Positions 30,852-37,574 of a stretch of 42,316 nt of DNA are shown here, in pieces. Position 1 is the stretch's first letter; each line of letters opens with the position of its first letter. Source of the stretch: an uncultured Hyphomonadaceae bacterium (GTDB lineage Bacteria > Pseudomonadota > Alphaproteobacteria > Caulobacterales > Hyphomonadaceae); assembly GCA_913056435.1 (NCBI GenBank), contig CAJXMY010000002.1, positions 1 to 42,316 on the forward strand, written 5' to 3'. Both the position numbers and the translations under genes were made by a program. Under the pieces are notes generated by a model. The model was not told the DNA's origin, ran no database searches, and was given only the letters and a program-made list of their open reading frames with translations.

Positions 30852-30902
30852 TTCGGGAACACTCAAAAGCACATTCTCTTGACATTGACGAGAATTCCCG
30901 AA
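30852..30902. promoter_or_regulatory. Inverted repeat in the ABC-F / DMT transporter gap
   Basis: TTCGGGAA (30852-30859) and TTCCCGAA (30895-30902) are perfect 8-base inverted copies 35 bases apart, one near each divergent start codon. A TTGACA (30879-30884) lies between them. The pair could be operator half-sites shared by both genes, or the arms of a large hairpin. Confidence 0.35.
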
Positions 30903-30912
30903 CAGCAGCTGA

Positions 30913-31767
30913 ATGTCTCCAAGCCTTCTTCCGGTCGCGCTTTGCCTCATTTCCGCCGTCACGGTGGCGGCCACAAACCTGTTTGTGAAGCGCGGTGGGG
31001 ACGTCCTCTCCACCAGAATGCTGGTCTCCCTGGTGATGGCCGCCAGTGTCCTTCCACTCCTGCCGTTTACCCCCTGGCCCAGTGCCGTCCTTTGGCAGGC
31101 CCTCGGACTATCGGTGATGGTTCACTGGTGCTATCAGTTCGCCATGGTCCGGGCCCTGCACCGGGGCGACCTCTCTCTTGTTTTTCCGGTCATGCGGGGG
31201 CTTGCGCCGCTCCTGACAGCTGTTTTGGCGACCATCTTTCTACAAGAGACGCCCAGTCTTACAGGCTGGGTTGGTCTCATCACCGCAACAGCCGCGCTGA
31301 TCGTTTTTGCTTTGCCTGAACACTCCTCAGAAAAGGCGGGACGCTTACGTCAGGCCGCGTTGTTTTGGGCGTGTCTGACCGCGTTAGGAATCGGGGCCTA
31401 TTCTGTTGCCGACGCAAATGGAATGCGAACAGCAGACACGCTTATCACCTATATTGTCTGGCTCTTTATTCTGGACTCGATCGGGATCAGTGCAGCCGTC
31501 TTTTGGATACGCCGCGGTCGGGTCTGGGGAAGCCTGGGCGACCAACTGAGAAATGGCATCACCGGTGGCCTGCTTGGCGCCGTTTCTTACGCAGCCGCGC
31601 TCTGGGCCTTCACCCTGACCGAAGCGGCAACGGTCACCGCCTTGAGGGAAACGTCTGTTGTTTTCGGCGCGATTTTCGGGGCTCTGGTGCTCGGCGAGCC
31701 CTTCGGTCGACGGCGGATTCTCGCTGCTGCAACCCTCGCAATCAGCCTGATCCTGATTCAGATCTAG
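30913..31767 (+). CDS. EamA/DMT-family transporter
   Basis: The 284-residue protein has ten predicted membrane helices in two EamA repeats (residues ~1-138 and ~148-284). The repeat ends (VFPVMRGLAPLLTAVLATIFLQETPSLTGWVGL and ALRETSVVFGAIFGALVLGEPFGRRRILAA) show the usual conserved Pro/Glu positions of the drug/metabolite transporter superfamily. It is an inner-membrane exporter or permease; the substrate is unknown. The gene is divergent from the ABC-F gene with a 78-base gap and ends 129 bases before the araC-type gene. The start at 30913 has a weak site (AGCAG). Confidence 0.87.
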   Translation: MSPSLLPVALCLISAVTVAATNLFVKRGGDVLSTRMLVSLVMAASVLPLLPFTPWPSAVLWQALGLSVMVHWCYQFAMVRALHRGDLSLVFPVMRGLAPLLTAVLATIFLQETPSLTGWVGLITATAALIVFALPEHSSEKAGRLRQAALFWACLTALGIGAYSVADANGMRTADTLITYIVWLFILDSIGISAAVFWIRRGRVWGSLGDQLRNGITGGLLGAVSYAAALWAFTLTEAATVTALRETSVVFGAIFGALVLGEPFGRRRILAAATLAISLILIQI

Positions 31768-31788
31768 ACAGTATACAACCCATATTAG

Positions 31789-31846
31789 AAAGTATTGATA
31801 TACGACTACAGGTTATTTTGACGTTTTGATACAATACTTTTATAGC
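31789..31846 (+). promoter_or_regulatory. Promoter with inverted repeat upstream of the AraC-type gene
   Basis: TTGACG (31818-31823), a 17-base spacer and TATAGC (31841-31846) form a good promoter 51 bases before the ATG at 31897. Perfect 9-base inverted repeats flank the -35: AAAGTATTG (31789-31797) and CAATACTTT (31832-31840), the right arm ending exactly at the -10. The gap is clearly more AT-rich than its surroundings. An operator, perhaps autoregulatory, is likely. Confidence 0.55.
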
Positions 31847-31896
31847 TTATTCTACTGCAATATCAGCCTGACCGAGTAATCGCTCCAGAAACGTCC

Positions 31897-32928
31897 ATGG
31901 TCCAAAATCGGAATCCTGTAAAGAGATCAAGCTTCACCACAAGATCTTTTGCGCCGCACCACCGCGTCGACGCATTTCGGTCGTTCCAGGGACCCGTTTT
32001 TGATATCACAATACCCCATCAGGGCGCCCCGGACTTCGATCACACCAATCACTTCTGGCGGTTCGAAGAGAATGTTTTCATGCAGTTGGAGACAGGCAAG
32101 TTTACCCAATCCCGCGCCGCTCAGTCAGACGATCTTGTTGAGTCCCGGGTACACGTCATACTGGTCAACAGTGGCAAGGGCCTGATGGCCATAGACGGAC
32201 ACGCTTCACCGATCAGCCCCGGCCTGGTCCTGATCTATCATATGCTGAGCAGCCGCTATGTTCACAATGAAACCAAACGGTCCGGTTTGGCCTTTAACTT
32301 CCCCAGCCGCCTCATCGGCTATAACCCGAAACTTCACCCAAGCGTGATGTTCTTCGGAGCCGGGCAGCCACAGGCCGAGGCCCTCGCCCTGCAAATGCGC
32401 ACGATCCACAAATTACTGATCGAGGATGACGGCGAAACCGCCGCCTGGCTGTTCGGCGGCCTGCGAGAAGTGGTCCGCAGCACGATATCCGGCGATTCGA
32501 TTGACCGGAGCCGAACAGATTTCAGATCATTGCGTTTTCGGAGCATGCTCAATCATATCGACGCCAATCTTTTAAACGACAATCTGACACCGGATTATCT
32601 GGGTTCCAAATTCGGCATGTCACGTGCCGCCCTGTACCGCGCCTTCGACCCGCTGGGCGGCATATCTCATTATGTAACGCAGCGCCGTCTGGATCGGGCG
32701 CACCGCCTGCTGGGGGAAGAAAAAACGATCGCCCCAATCGGGACGATCGCCCGCTGGTTACATTTTCACGACGCCGCACACTTCTCAAACGCCTTTAAAA
32801 AGCGCTTCGGAGCCAGGCCCACAGACGTCCGCAAGACCCTCCATCAAAGTAGAGGTGCGACCACAAAGCCCCCTATCAGTGAGGCCCGGACAGATCTGTC
32901 CATCACCTTGTCAAAAGCCTTTTTCTGA
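31897..32928 (+). CDS. AraC-family transcriptional regulator
   Basis: The 343-residue protein has an N-terminal cupin-like sensor domain of the AraC-binding-like type (residues ~45-215, with ESRVHVILVNSGKGLMAIDGHASPISPGLVLIY). A C-terminal AraC/XylS double helix-turn-helix follows (~235-320: LGSKFGMSRAALYRAFDPLGGISHYVTQRRLDRAHRLL, then IARWLHFHDAAHFSNAFKKRFGARPTDVRK). The effector is unknown. The neighbouring DMT transporter is a possible target, and the 9-base inverted repeat in its own promoter suggests autoregulation. No sign of an operon partner is seen downstream. Confidence 0.92.
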   Translation: MVQNRNPVKRSSFTTRSFAPHHRVDAFRSFQGPVFDITIPHQGAPDFDHTNHFWRFEENVFMQLETGKFTQSRAAQSDDLVESRVHVILVNSGKGLMAIDGHASPISPGLVLIYHMLSSRYVHNETKRSGLAFNFPSRLIGYNPKLHPSVMFFGAGQPQAEALALQMRTIHKLLIEDDGETAAWLFGGLREVVRSTISGDSIDRSRTDFRSLRFRSMLNHIDANLLNDNLTPDYLGSKFGMSRAALYRAFDPLGGISHYVTQRRLDRAHRLLGEEKTIAPIGTIARWLHFHDAAHFSNAFKKRFGARPTDVRKTLHQSRGATTKPPISEARTDLSITLSKAFF

Positions 32929-33027
32929 CAGGCCGACCTCAGCTCGCCACCTTGGCGCCGGGACCATTATCTGTCAGTAGGCCCTGTAATCAGGCCTGAA
33001 TCCTTTCGGGCCGAAACGGGAAGTGAG

Positions 33028-33663
33028 ATGACCCAGACGCGGAAGAACATCGGAACGGCGGCGGACAAAGCCGACAAGATCTGGGGCGACCTGGTCCCGG
33101 TGATCGGGTTTGTGCTCGTTTACAATGTGCTGCGCCGTGCCAAGCTCGAGATCAGCTGGGCCGGTCCGGACACGGCCCTGTACTGGGCGACGGGCGTCCT
33201 GATCGCGGCCACGCTCTGGACGGTTTCCGGCTACCTGCGCCGGAAGCAGAAGGTTCCGCTCTTCCTGGTCTTCACGGCCGGCATTGTCGGCGGCTTTGGC
33301 CTGCTTGGGATCGTGCTGCAGGACAAGCAGTTTCTGTTCATCAAACCCACCATTCAGAACCTGTTTCTGGCCGGCCTGATCTTTGGTAGCCTGCTGCTGG
33401 GAAAGAACATCTGGAAGGTGATGTTCGCCAGCGTTTTTGACTTGCCGGATCAGGCCTGGAAGACGCTGGCCATACGCTGGGGCCTGTTCTTCGTCGCCAT
33501 GGCCCTGTGGAATGAGTTTCTCTGGCGCAACTTCTCGGAAGACACCTGGGCGAACTGGAAACTGGGCAATATGGTCATCACCTTCGTGTTCGCAGCGCTC
33601 AACGTGCCCTATACGCTCAAGCACCTGCGCGACGCTGACGGGTCGCAAGATCAGCCCAGCTAA
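33028..33663 (+). CDS. yciB: Inner membrane septation protein YciB/IspZ
   Basis: YciB is a multi-pass inner-membrane protein linked to septation and envelope synthesis. The 211-residue protein has five to six hydrophobic segments. Family marks are IWGDLVPVIGFVLVYN, KPTIQNLFLAGLIFGSLLLGKNIWKVMF (residues ~107-134) and the late ALWNEFLWRNFSEDTWANWKLG block (~168-189, compare NxFVWRxFSxxxWVNFK). The start at 33028 follows GGGAAGTGAG. It ends 6 bases from the convergent Nudix stop. The 99-base gap after the AraC gene holds short inverted repeats (AGGCC-N9-GGCCT) of unclear meaning. Confidence 0.95.
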   Translation: MTQTRKNIGTAADKADKIWGDLVPVIGFVLVYNVLRRAKLEISWAGPDTALYWATGVLIAATLWTVSGYLRRKQKVPLFLVFTAGIVGGFGLLGIVLQDKQFLFIKPTIQNLFLAGLIFGSLLLGKNIWKVMFASVFDLPDQAWKTLAIRWGLFFVAMALWNEFLWRNFSEDTWANWKLGNMVITFVFAALNVPYTLKHLRDADGSQDQPS

Positions 33664-33669
33664 GCCCGC

Positions 33670-34206
33670 TTACCGGGTCAGGTGGTCAGTCCCCTCCGGG
33701 TTCCCAAAAGGCGCGAAAACGGGCTGGTCACGGGTCTCCGCATGATGGGTCAGGGCCCAGACAACGGTCGGAAAGGCCAGCTCCGACCAGGGAATATCTT
33801 TCCAGTCGAACAGACGAACCTCTTCGCTTTCTGGCCCCACGCCAAAATCACCCCGCAACCGGGCCCGGAACATCACCTGGACCTGACCGATCCGCGGGAC
33901 CGAATAAACGGCCAGAAGCTGGTCAATTTCAATGTCGGCCTCGGCCTCTTCCCGGGCTTCGCGGCGTGCAGCCTCTTCCACGCTCTCCCCCAGCTCCATG
34001 AAACCGGCCGGCAGGGTCCAGAAACCCTTGCGCGGCTCGATGGCGCGCTTGCACAGCAGAAACTTGTCATTTTTCAGAACGACGGCGCCCGCGACAATTT
34101 TCGGGTTCTGGTAGTCGATGAACGTGCAATGCCGGCAGACCCGCCGTTCACGGTCTTCACCCGCCGGAACTTCCAGCGCAAAATCAGGTTCCAGTATCTC
34201 TGTCAT
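33670..34206 (-). CDS. Nudix hydrolase with zinc-ribbon-like N-terminus
   Basis: The 178-residue protein hydrolyses a nucleoside diphosphate linked to another group; the substrate is unknown. The Nudix box spans ~68-90: G68-x5-E74-x7-R82-E83-A-R-E86-E87. All catalytic Glu/Arg residues are present, but the Gly expected two residues after the last Glu is Glu89. The N-terminus carries CRHC (24-27) then YQNPKIVAGAVV, the layout of NADH-pyrophosphatase-like zinc ribbons, although only one CxxC pair is seen. It is divergent from the MarR gene, with a 98-base gap that contains CTCCC-N7-GGGAG at 34243-34259. Confidence 0.9.
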   Translation of the reverse strand: MTEILEPDFALEVPAGEDRERRVCRHCTFIDYQNPKIVAGAVVLKNDKFLLCKRAIEPRKGFWTLPAGFMELGESVEEAARREAREEAEADIEIDQLLAVYSVPRIGQVQVMFRARLRGDFGVGPESEEVRLFDWKDIPWSELAFPTVVWALTHHAETRDQPVFAPFGNPEGTDHLTR

Positions 34207-34304
34207 TGAACTGTCAGGCTCTCACGTTATTAAAACAACAAGCTCCCGTCCGCGGGGAGTCTTTCACATCATAGTCGACTGCACACAGAGATTAGGCGAA
34301 GGAT

Positions 34305-34808
34305 ATGGCGAAGCAAGAGAACGACCCCGTCTTCCACCTCGCTTCTTCAGCGACGCACCTGTTGCACCGGGCCCAGCAGGTGGCGGTAAATCTCTCGGCG
34401 GCCGGTTTGGCGGAAAAGGGGCTGACCATTCGGCAGTTTGCGGTCCTCGCCGCCCTGCACGAAGAAGACGGCCAGAGCCAGTCCAATCTGGTGGACGCGA
34501 CCGGCATTGACCGCTCAACCCTCGCAGACATGGTGTCCCGCATGGAAAAAGGCGGCCTCGTTCAACGGGTTAAATCGCAGGATGACGCGCGGGCGAAAGC
34601 CGTTTCCCTGACAGGCGAGGGCGAAAAGGCCTATACCGAAGCCGCCCCCATCGTGGCCGATGCCGACATAGAACTGCTGGAGGATTTGCGGAAATCCCGA
34701 CGCACCAGCCTCATCGGGGCGCTGGCCATCGTGGCCGGCGACGAGACCGAAGACATTGACGAGCGCCCGAAAAAGAAAAAGAAAAAGAAGAAGAAAAAGA
34801 AGAAATAG
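34305..34808 (+). CDS. MarR-family regulator with 12-lysine C-terminal tail
   Basis: The 167-residue protein has a MarR winged helix: GLTIRQFAVLAALHEEDGQSQSNLVDATGIDRSTLADMVSRMEKGGLVQRVKSQDDARAKAVSLTGEGE (residues ~38-108), with the recognition helix IDRSTLADMVSRM and the wing DDARAKAVSLT. The last 12 codons (34770-34805) are all Lys, an uninterrupted mix of AAA and AAG, after an acidic patch DETEDIDERP. A basic tail like this could add non-specific DNA or RNA affinity. GAAGGAT precedes the ATG closely. The stop is 1 base from the convergent ccmG stop. Effector and targets are unknown. Confidence 0.9.
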   Translation: MAKQENDPVFHLASSATHLLHRAQQVAVNLSAAGLAEKGLTIRQFAVLAALHEEDGQSQSNLVDATGIDRSTLADMVSRMEKGGLVQRVKSQDDARAKAVSLTGEGEKAYTEAAPIVADADIELLEDLRKSRRTSLIGALAIVAGDETEDIDERPKKKKKKKKKKKK

Positions 34809-34809
34809 C

Positions 34810-35328
34810 CTAAGGGCCAAGGGCTTCGGCGATCGCCGGAACCATGTCCGGGCTGAGGGGCCCGCGCACATGCAGGACGATCCGTCCTGACCCGTCAATC
34901 ACGAAAGTTTCAGGGACGCCGGTCAGGCCGAAATCAAGCCCCCCAGACCCGTTCGGGTCGATGGCGATGTCTCTGAAGGGGTCGCCCAGATCCGCCAGAA
35001 ACCGGCGAGTGTCTTCCGGTCGGTCCTTGTAGGCAATGCCAAATAAGCGGTCCGGATAGGCCCCGGCAAGAGTCATGAGGACAGGGTGCTCCGCCCGGCA
35101 CGGCCCACACCAGGACGCGAACAGATTGACAATCACCGGCGCCTGACCGGGCGGGGGCGCAAATTGCAGAGTGCCCTCGCCCTCCAGACGCTCAAAGGCC
35201 CGCTCAGGCGCAGGCCGGTCAACGGCGTCGACAAAACCAGGTTTCTCAGGATCGGCCAGCTGCAGCGCGGTGATCACCCCGACCAGGGCAAGGCCGATCA
35301 GGGGCACCCCGTAAAGCCACCGCCTCAC
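34810..35328 (-). CDS. ccmG: Cytochrome c biogenesis thiol:disulfide oxidoreductase CcmG
   Basis: CcmG (DsbE) is a membrane-anchored periplasmic thioredoxin-like protein that keeps apocytochrome c or CcmH thiols reduced. The 172-residue protein has an N-terminal anchor (LYGVPLIGLALVGVITAL), the active site Cys74-Gly-Pro-Cys77 in FASWCGPCRAEHP, and the cis-Pro loop GVPETFVID. The acidic loop before the active site is the usual CcmG pattern. The start is GTG at 35328, overlapping the ccmD stop (GTGA). It closes the ccmABCDG run. Confidence 0.95.
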   Translation of the reverse strand: MRRWLYGVPLIGLALVGVITALQLADPEKPGFVDAVDRPAPERAFERLEGEGTLQFAPPPGQAPVIVNLFASWCGPCRAEHPVLMTLAGAYPDRLFGIAYKDRPEDTRRFLADLGDPFRDIAIDPNGSGGLDFGLTGVPETFVIDGSGRIVLHVRGPLSPDMVPAIAEALGP

Positions 35329-35477
35329 GACTCCGCCTCGGAATCCCGTAAGCGGTCGAGCCGGCGCTGCGCCAGGAGCAGCCGCACATGACTGTAAATG
35401 GCCAGCACCAGAGGTACGCTAAGGCCGAGAAGGATGATCGCCCAGACAAAGGCCCCGTTCTTGTCAAAAACCGGCAT
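35325..35477 (-). CDS. ccmD: Heme exporter protein CcmD (small)
   Basis: CcmD is a small inner-membrane protein needed to release holo-CcmE from the CcmABC complex. Translating the minus strand from the ATG at 35477 gives 50 residues: MPVFDKNGAFVWAI followed by a single transmembrane helix (IILLGLSVPLVLAIYSHV) and a charged tail (LLLAQRRLDRLRDSEAES). Size, one helix, the Tyr-x-His near its end and position between ccmC and ccmG all fit CcmD. It starts 2 bases after the ccmC stop and overlaps the ccmG GTG. Confidence 0.88.
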   Translation of the reverse strand: MPVFDKNGAFVWAIILLGLSVPLVLAIYSHVRLLLAQRRLDRLRDSEAES

Positions 35478-35479
35478 GA

Positions 35480-36220
35480 TCAGCTCTCCCCCAAACGCCG
35501 GGCCATCAGCCGGTCACCCTGCTGGGTAAAAATCTCCGCCCGCATCAGGGTCAGAACCATCGCCGACACCAGGAGCGCCTGCCCCCCGAAACCAATCAGC
35601 AGTGGATGGAGATACACGTCCGCCATGGCCGGGCCTTCGGCGCGAAGGACGCTTGGCCCCTGATGCAGGCTGGACCAGATATCGACCGAGAATTTGATCA
35701 GGGGAACATTCACCGCGCCCACCATGGCGAGAATCGCCCCCGCGCGGGCCGCCCGCTGCCGGGTCTCCAGCGCAGAGCGCAGGGCCATATAGCCCAGAAA
35801 CAGGAAAAACAGCACCAGAACCGACATGATGCGCGGATCATCCCAAAGCCACCAGGTCCCCCAGGTCGGTTTGCCCCAGATGGCGCCGGTGACGAGGCAG
35901 AGCGCGGTGTAGGTCGCGCCAATGGGCGCAATCGCCCGCGCGGCGACATCGGCCAGCTCGTGGCGCCAGATAAACCAGACGAAACTGGCTATGGCGAGGC
36001 CAAGATAGAGCCCCATGCACAGCCAGGCACTCGGCACATGAATAAACATGCCCCGAATGATGTCCCCGCCCTGAAGCGCGTCGGGTGGAACCCGCCAGAG
36101 CGCCTGATAAAGGCTCCAGGCAAACAGGCAGAGGCCCACGCCATAACTGACGGGTACCGCATATCTGGCGAAGACCAGGAACCGGTGGGGATTTGCAAGG
36201 AAAGACCACATGCCGCTCAT
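35480..36220 (-). CDS. ccmC: Heme transporter/handling protein CcmC
   Basis: CcmC binds heme through a periplasmic tryptophan-rich loop and loads it on CcmE. The 246-residue protein has six hydrophobic segments and the heme-handling signature WGTWWLWDDPR (residues ~120-130). The flanking histidines expected as axial ligands lie in FIHVPSAW (~58-65) and DIWSSLHQGPSVL (~180-192). The start is at 36220, 11 bases after the ccmB stop. It belongs to the ccmA-B-C-D-G operon; the ccmE, F, H and I genes are not in the window. Confidence 0.97.
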   Translation of the reverse strand: MSGMWSFLANPHRFLVFARYAVPVSYGVGLCLFAWSLYQALWRVPPDALQGGDIIRGMFIHVPSAWLCMGLYLGLAIASFVWFIWRHELADVAARAIAPIGATYTALCLVTGAIWGKPTWGTWWLWDDPRIMSVLVLFFLFLGYMALRSALETRQRAARAGAILAMVGAVNVPLIKFSVDIWSSLHQGPSVLRAEGPAMADVYLHPLLIGFGGQALLVSAMVLTLMRAEIFTQQGDRLMARRLGES

Positions 36221-36231
36221 TTAGGGCCCCT

Positions 36232-36891
36232 TCAGTCTGCCGCCAAGCGCAGCGCCGCACCCATGGCCGGCGGCGCGACACCAAGGGCGAACAGGGTCGA
36301 GGCCAGAAGGAAGAGGAAAGACGGATCCTCAAGGCCGGCCTGGACCGTCATGCCGCCGAAAATCATGGTTGGGAGATAAAAGGGCAGCGCCAGAAGCGCA
36401 ATCAGCAGTCCGCCCCTTGCAACACTGGCCGCCAGAGCCGCGGCAACGCCGCCCCAGAGAAAAAAGGTCAGTCCGCCAAGGCCGAAAGCCATCATGGCCG
36501 GGACGGTGGTGTCGATCGGTATCTGAAACATCAGGCCATAAAGCGGCGTCAGCAAGACGAGCGGCAATCCGGACACGATCCAGTGCGCCATGACCTTGGT
36601 CAGGGCCACGAGAGAGATGGCCGCAGGCTCCTGCACCCAAAGATCGAGAGCTCCATCCTGCAAATCCGCCTGAAACATCCGCTCCAGCGTCACGAGCGAG
36701 GCCAGGGCGAGCGCCAGCCACAGCATACCCGGCCCAATCGAGGCCAGCCGGTCCGGCGCACTCCCCAGAACAAAAGGCACCAGCATGGCTGTGCCGGAAA
36801 AGAACCCAAAAGGCAGGACAGACCCCGCCCCGCCAGACCACGCCTCGACAAGCGCCTGGCCAAAACTGCGGCGGATGGGGGCCGGCCTCAC
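36232..36891 (-). CDS. ccmB: Heme exporter membrane protein CcmB
   Basis: CcmB is the ABC permease subunit partnered with CcmA. The 219-residue protein has six hydrophobic segments. It starts RPAPIRRSFGQALVEAWSGG, with FFSGTAMLVPFVLGS (~30-45), MFQADLQDGALDLW (~72-85) and WIVSGLPLVLLTPLYGL typical of the family. The start is GTG at 36891, overlapping the ccmA stop by GTGA and giving the normal CcmB length. A longer open frame to 37041 would overlap ccmA and carries no family sequence. Confidence 0.94.
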   Translation of the reverse strand: MRPAPIRRSFGQALVEAWSGGAGSVLPFGFFSGTAMLVPFVLGSAPDRLASIGPGMLWLALALASLVTLERMFQADLQDGALDLWVQEPAAISLVALTKVMAHWIVSGLPLVLLTPLYGLMFQIPIDTTVPAMMAFGLGGLTFFLWGGVAAALAASVARGGLLIALLALPFYLPTMIFGGMTVQAGLEDPSFLFLLASTLFALGVAPPAMGAALRLAAD

Positions 36892-37463
36892 AGACGGAAC
36901 TCCCGCCCTGTCGTGATCGGCGCCGCGCCATGAAGGGCGGTCACAATGGCACCGCCCTGAGCGCAATGCTCCTGCATGAGGCCCGCCAGCCAGACCTGCC
37001 CGGCCGAGTCGAGAGCATTGAAGGGTTCGTCCAACAGCCACACGGAGCGGTCCTCCAGAAGAAGCCGGCCCAGCGCCGTCCGACGCGTCTGCCCGGCCGA
37101 CAGGAGCCGGCAGGGGACATCGCCCGGTCGCCGCAGACCCAGTTTGTCGAGCACGTCGCCAATCGCAACCGCACTGCCCCAGACCCCCGCCCAGTGGATC
37201 AGATGACGCCGCGGCGTCTCATGCGCCTTCAGCCCGTTGCTGTGTCCCAGCCAGTGATGGGGGGCGCGACGCTCAACCCGTCCGGCCTGAGGCACGGACA
37301 AGCCCGCAAGCTGCCGCAAAAGTGTTGTTTTGCCAGACCCGTTCGCCCCTCTCAGGACAACGAGCTCTCCCGGCTCAAGGGTGAAATTCAGCCCGCTGAA
37401 CAGGATCCGCTCTCCGCGGACAGCCCCGAGGCCTGTCCCTTTCAAAAGCGCGCTGTCACTCAA
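36888..37463 (-). CDS. ccmA: Cytochrome c biogenesis ATP-binding protein CcmA
   Basis: CcmA is the ATPase that drives release of heme-loaded CcmE. The protein has Walker A GANGSGKT (~residues 40-47), the signature LSAGQTRRTALGRLL and Walker B VWLLDEPFNALD. I choose TTG at 37463 as start (191 residues): GGAGGG lies 6 bases upstream and the length fits CcmA. The frame stays open to an ATG at 37538, which would add 25 unconserved residues and is the alternative. It is divergent from acnA across a 111-base gap. Confidence 0.92.
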   Translation of the reverse strand: MSDSALLKGTGLGAVRGERILFSGLNFTLEPGELVVLRGANGSGKTTLLRQLAGLSVPQAGRVERRAPHHWLGHSNGLKAHETPRRHLIHWAGVWGSAVAIGDVLDKLGLRRPGDVPCRLLSAGQTRRTALGRLLLEDRSVWLLDEPFNALDSAGQVWLAGLMQEHCAQGGAIVTALHGAAPITTGREFRL

Positions 37464-37501
37464 TTTCTGCCCTCCAGTACACGCCAGTTCCACAGAGACG
37501 A

Positions 37502-37528
37502 TTGCACGACCCGGCCCACCGGTATAGG
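37502..37528 (+). promoter_or_regulatory. Tentative acnA promoter
   Basis: TTGCAC (37502-37507) followed after 15 bases by TATAGG (37523-37528) is the best pair in the ccmA/acnA gap. The spacing is short and the -35 moderate. It would give a leader of about 40 nt. A short direct repeat (CACCGG, at 37517-37522 and again near 37531) flanks the -10. Confidence 0.3.
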
Positions 37529-37574
37529 ACACCGGCAACAGTCACCCATCATGCCCAGTGAGGTACTCCAGTCC

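Noticed and set aside
35606-36933. Open frames antisense to ccmC and ccmB
   Set aside because: Gln/Arg/His-rich composition typical of antisense frames; the ccm genes are unambiguous.
36892-37041. Longer CcmB start (ATG at 37041)
   Set aside because: It overlaps 150 bases of ccmA; the GTG at 36891 overlapping the ccmA stop gives the normal CcmB length.
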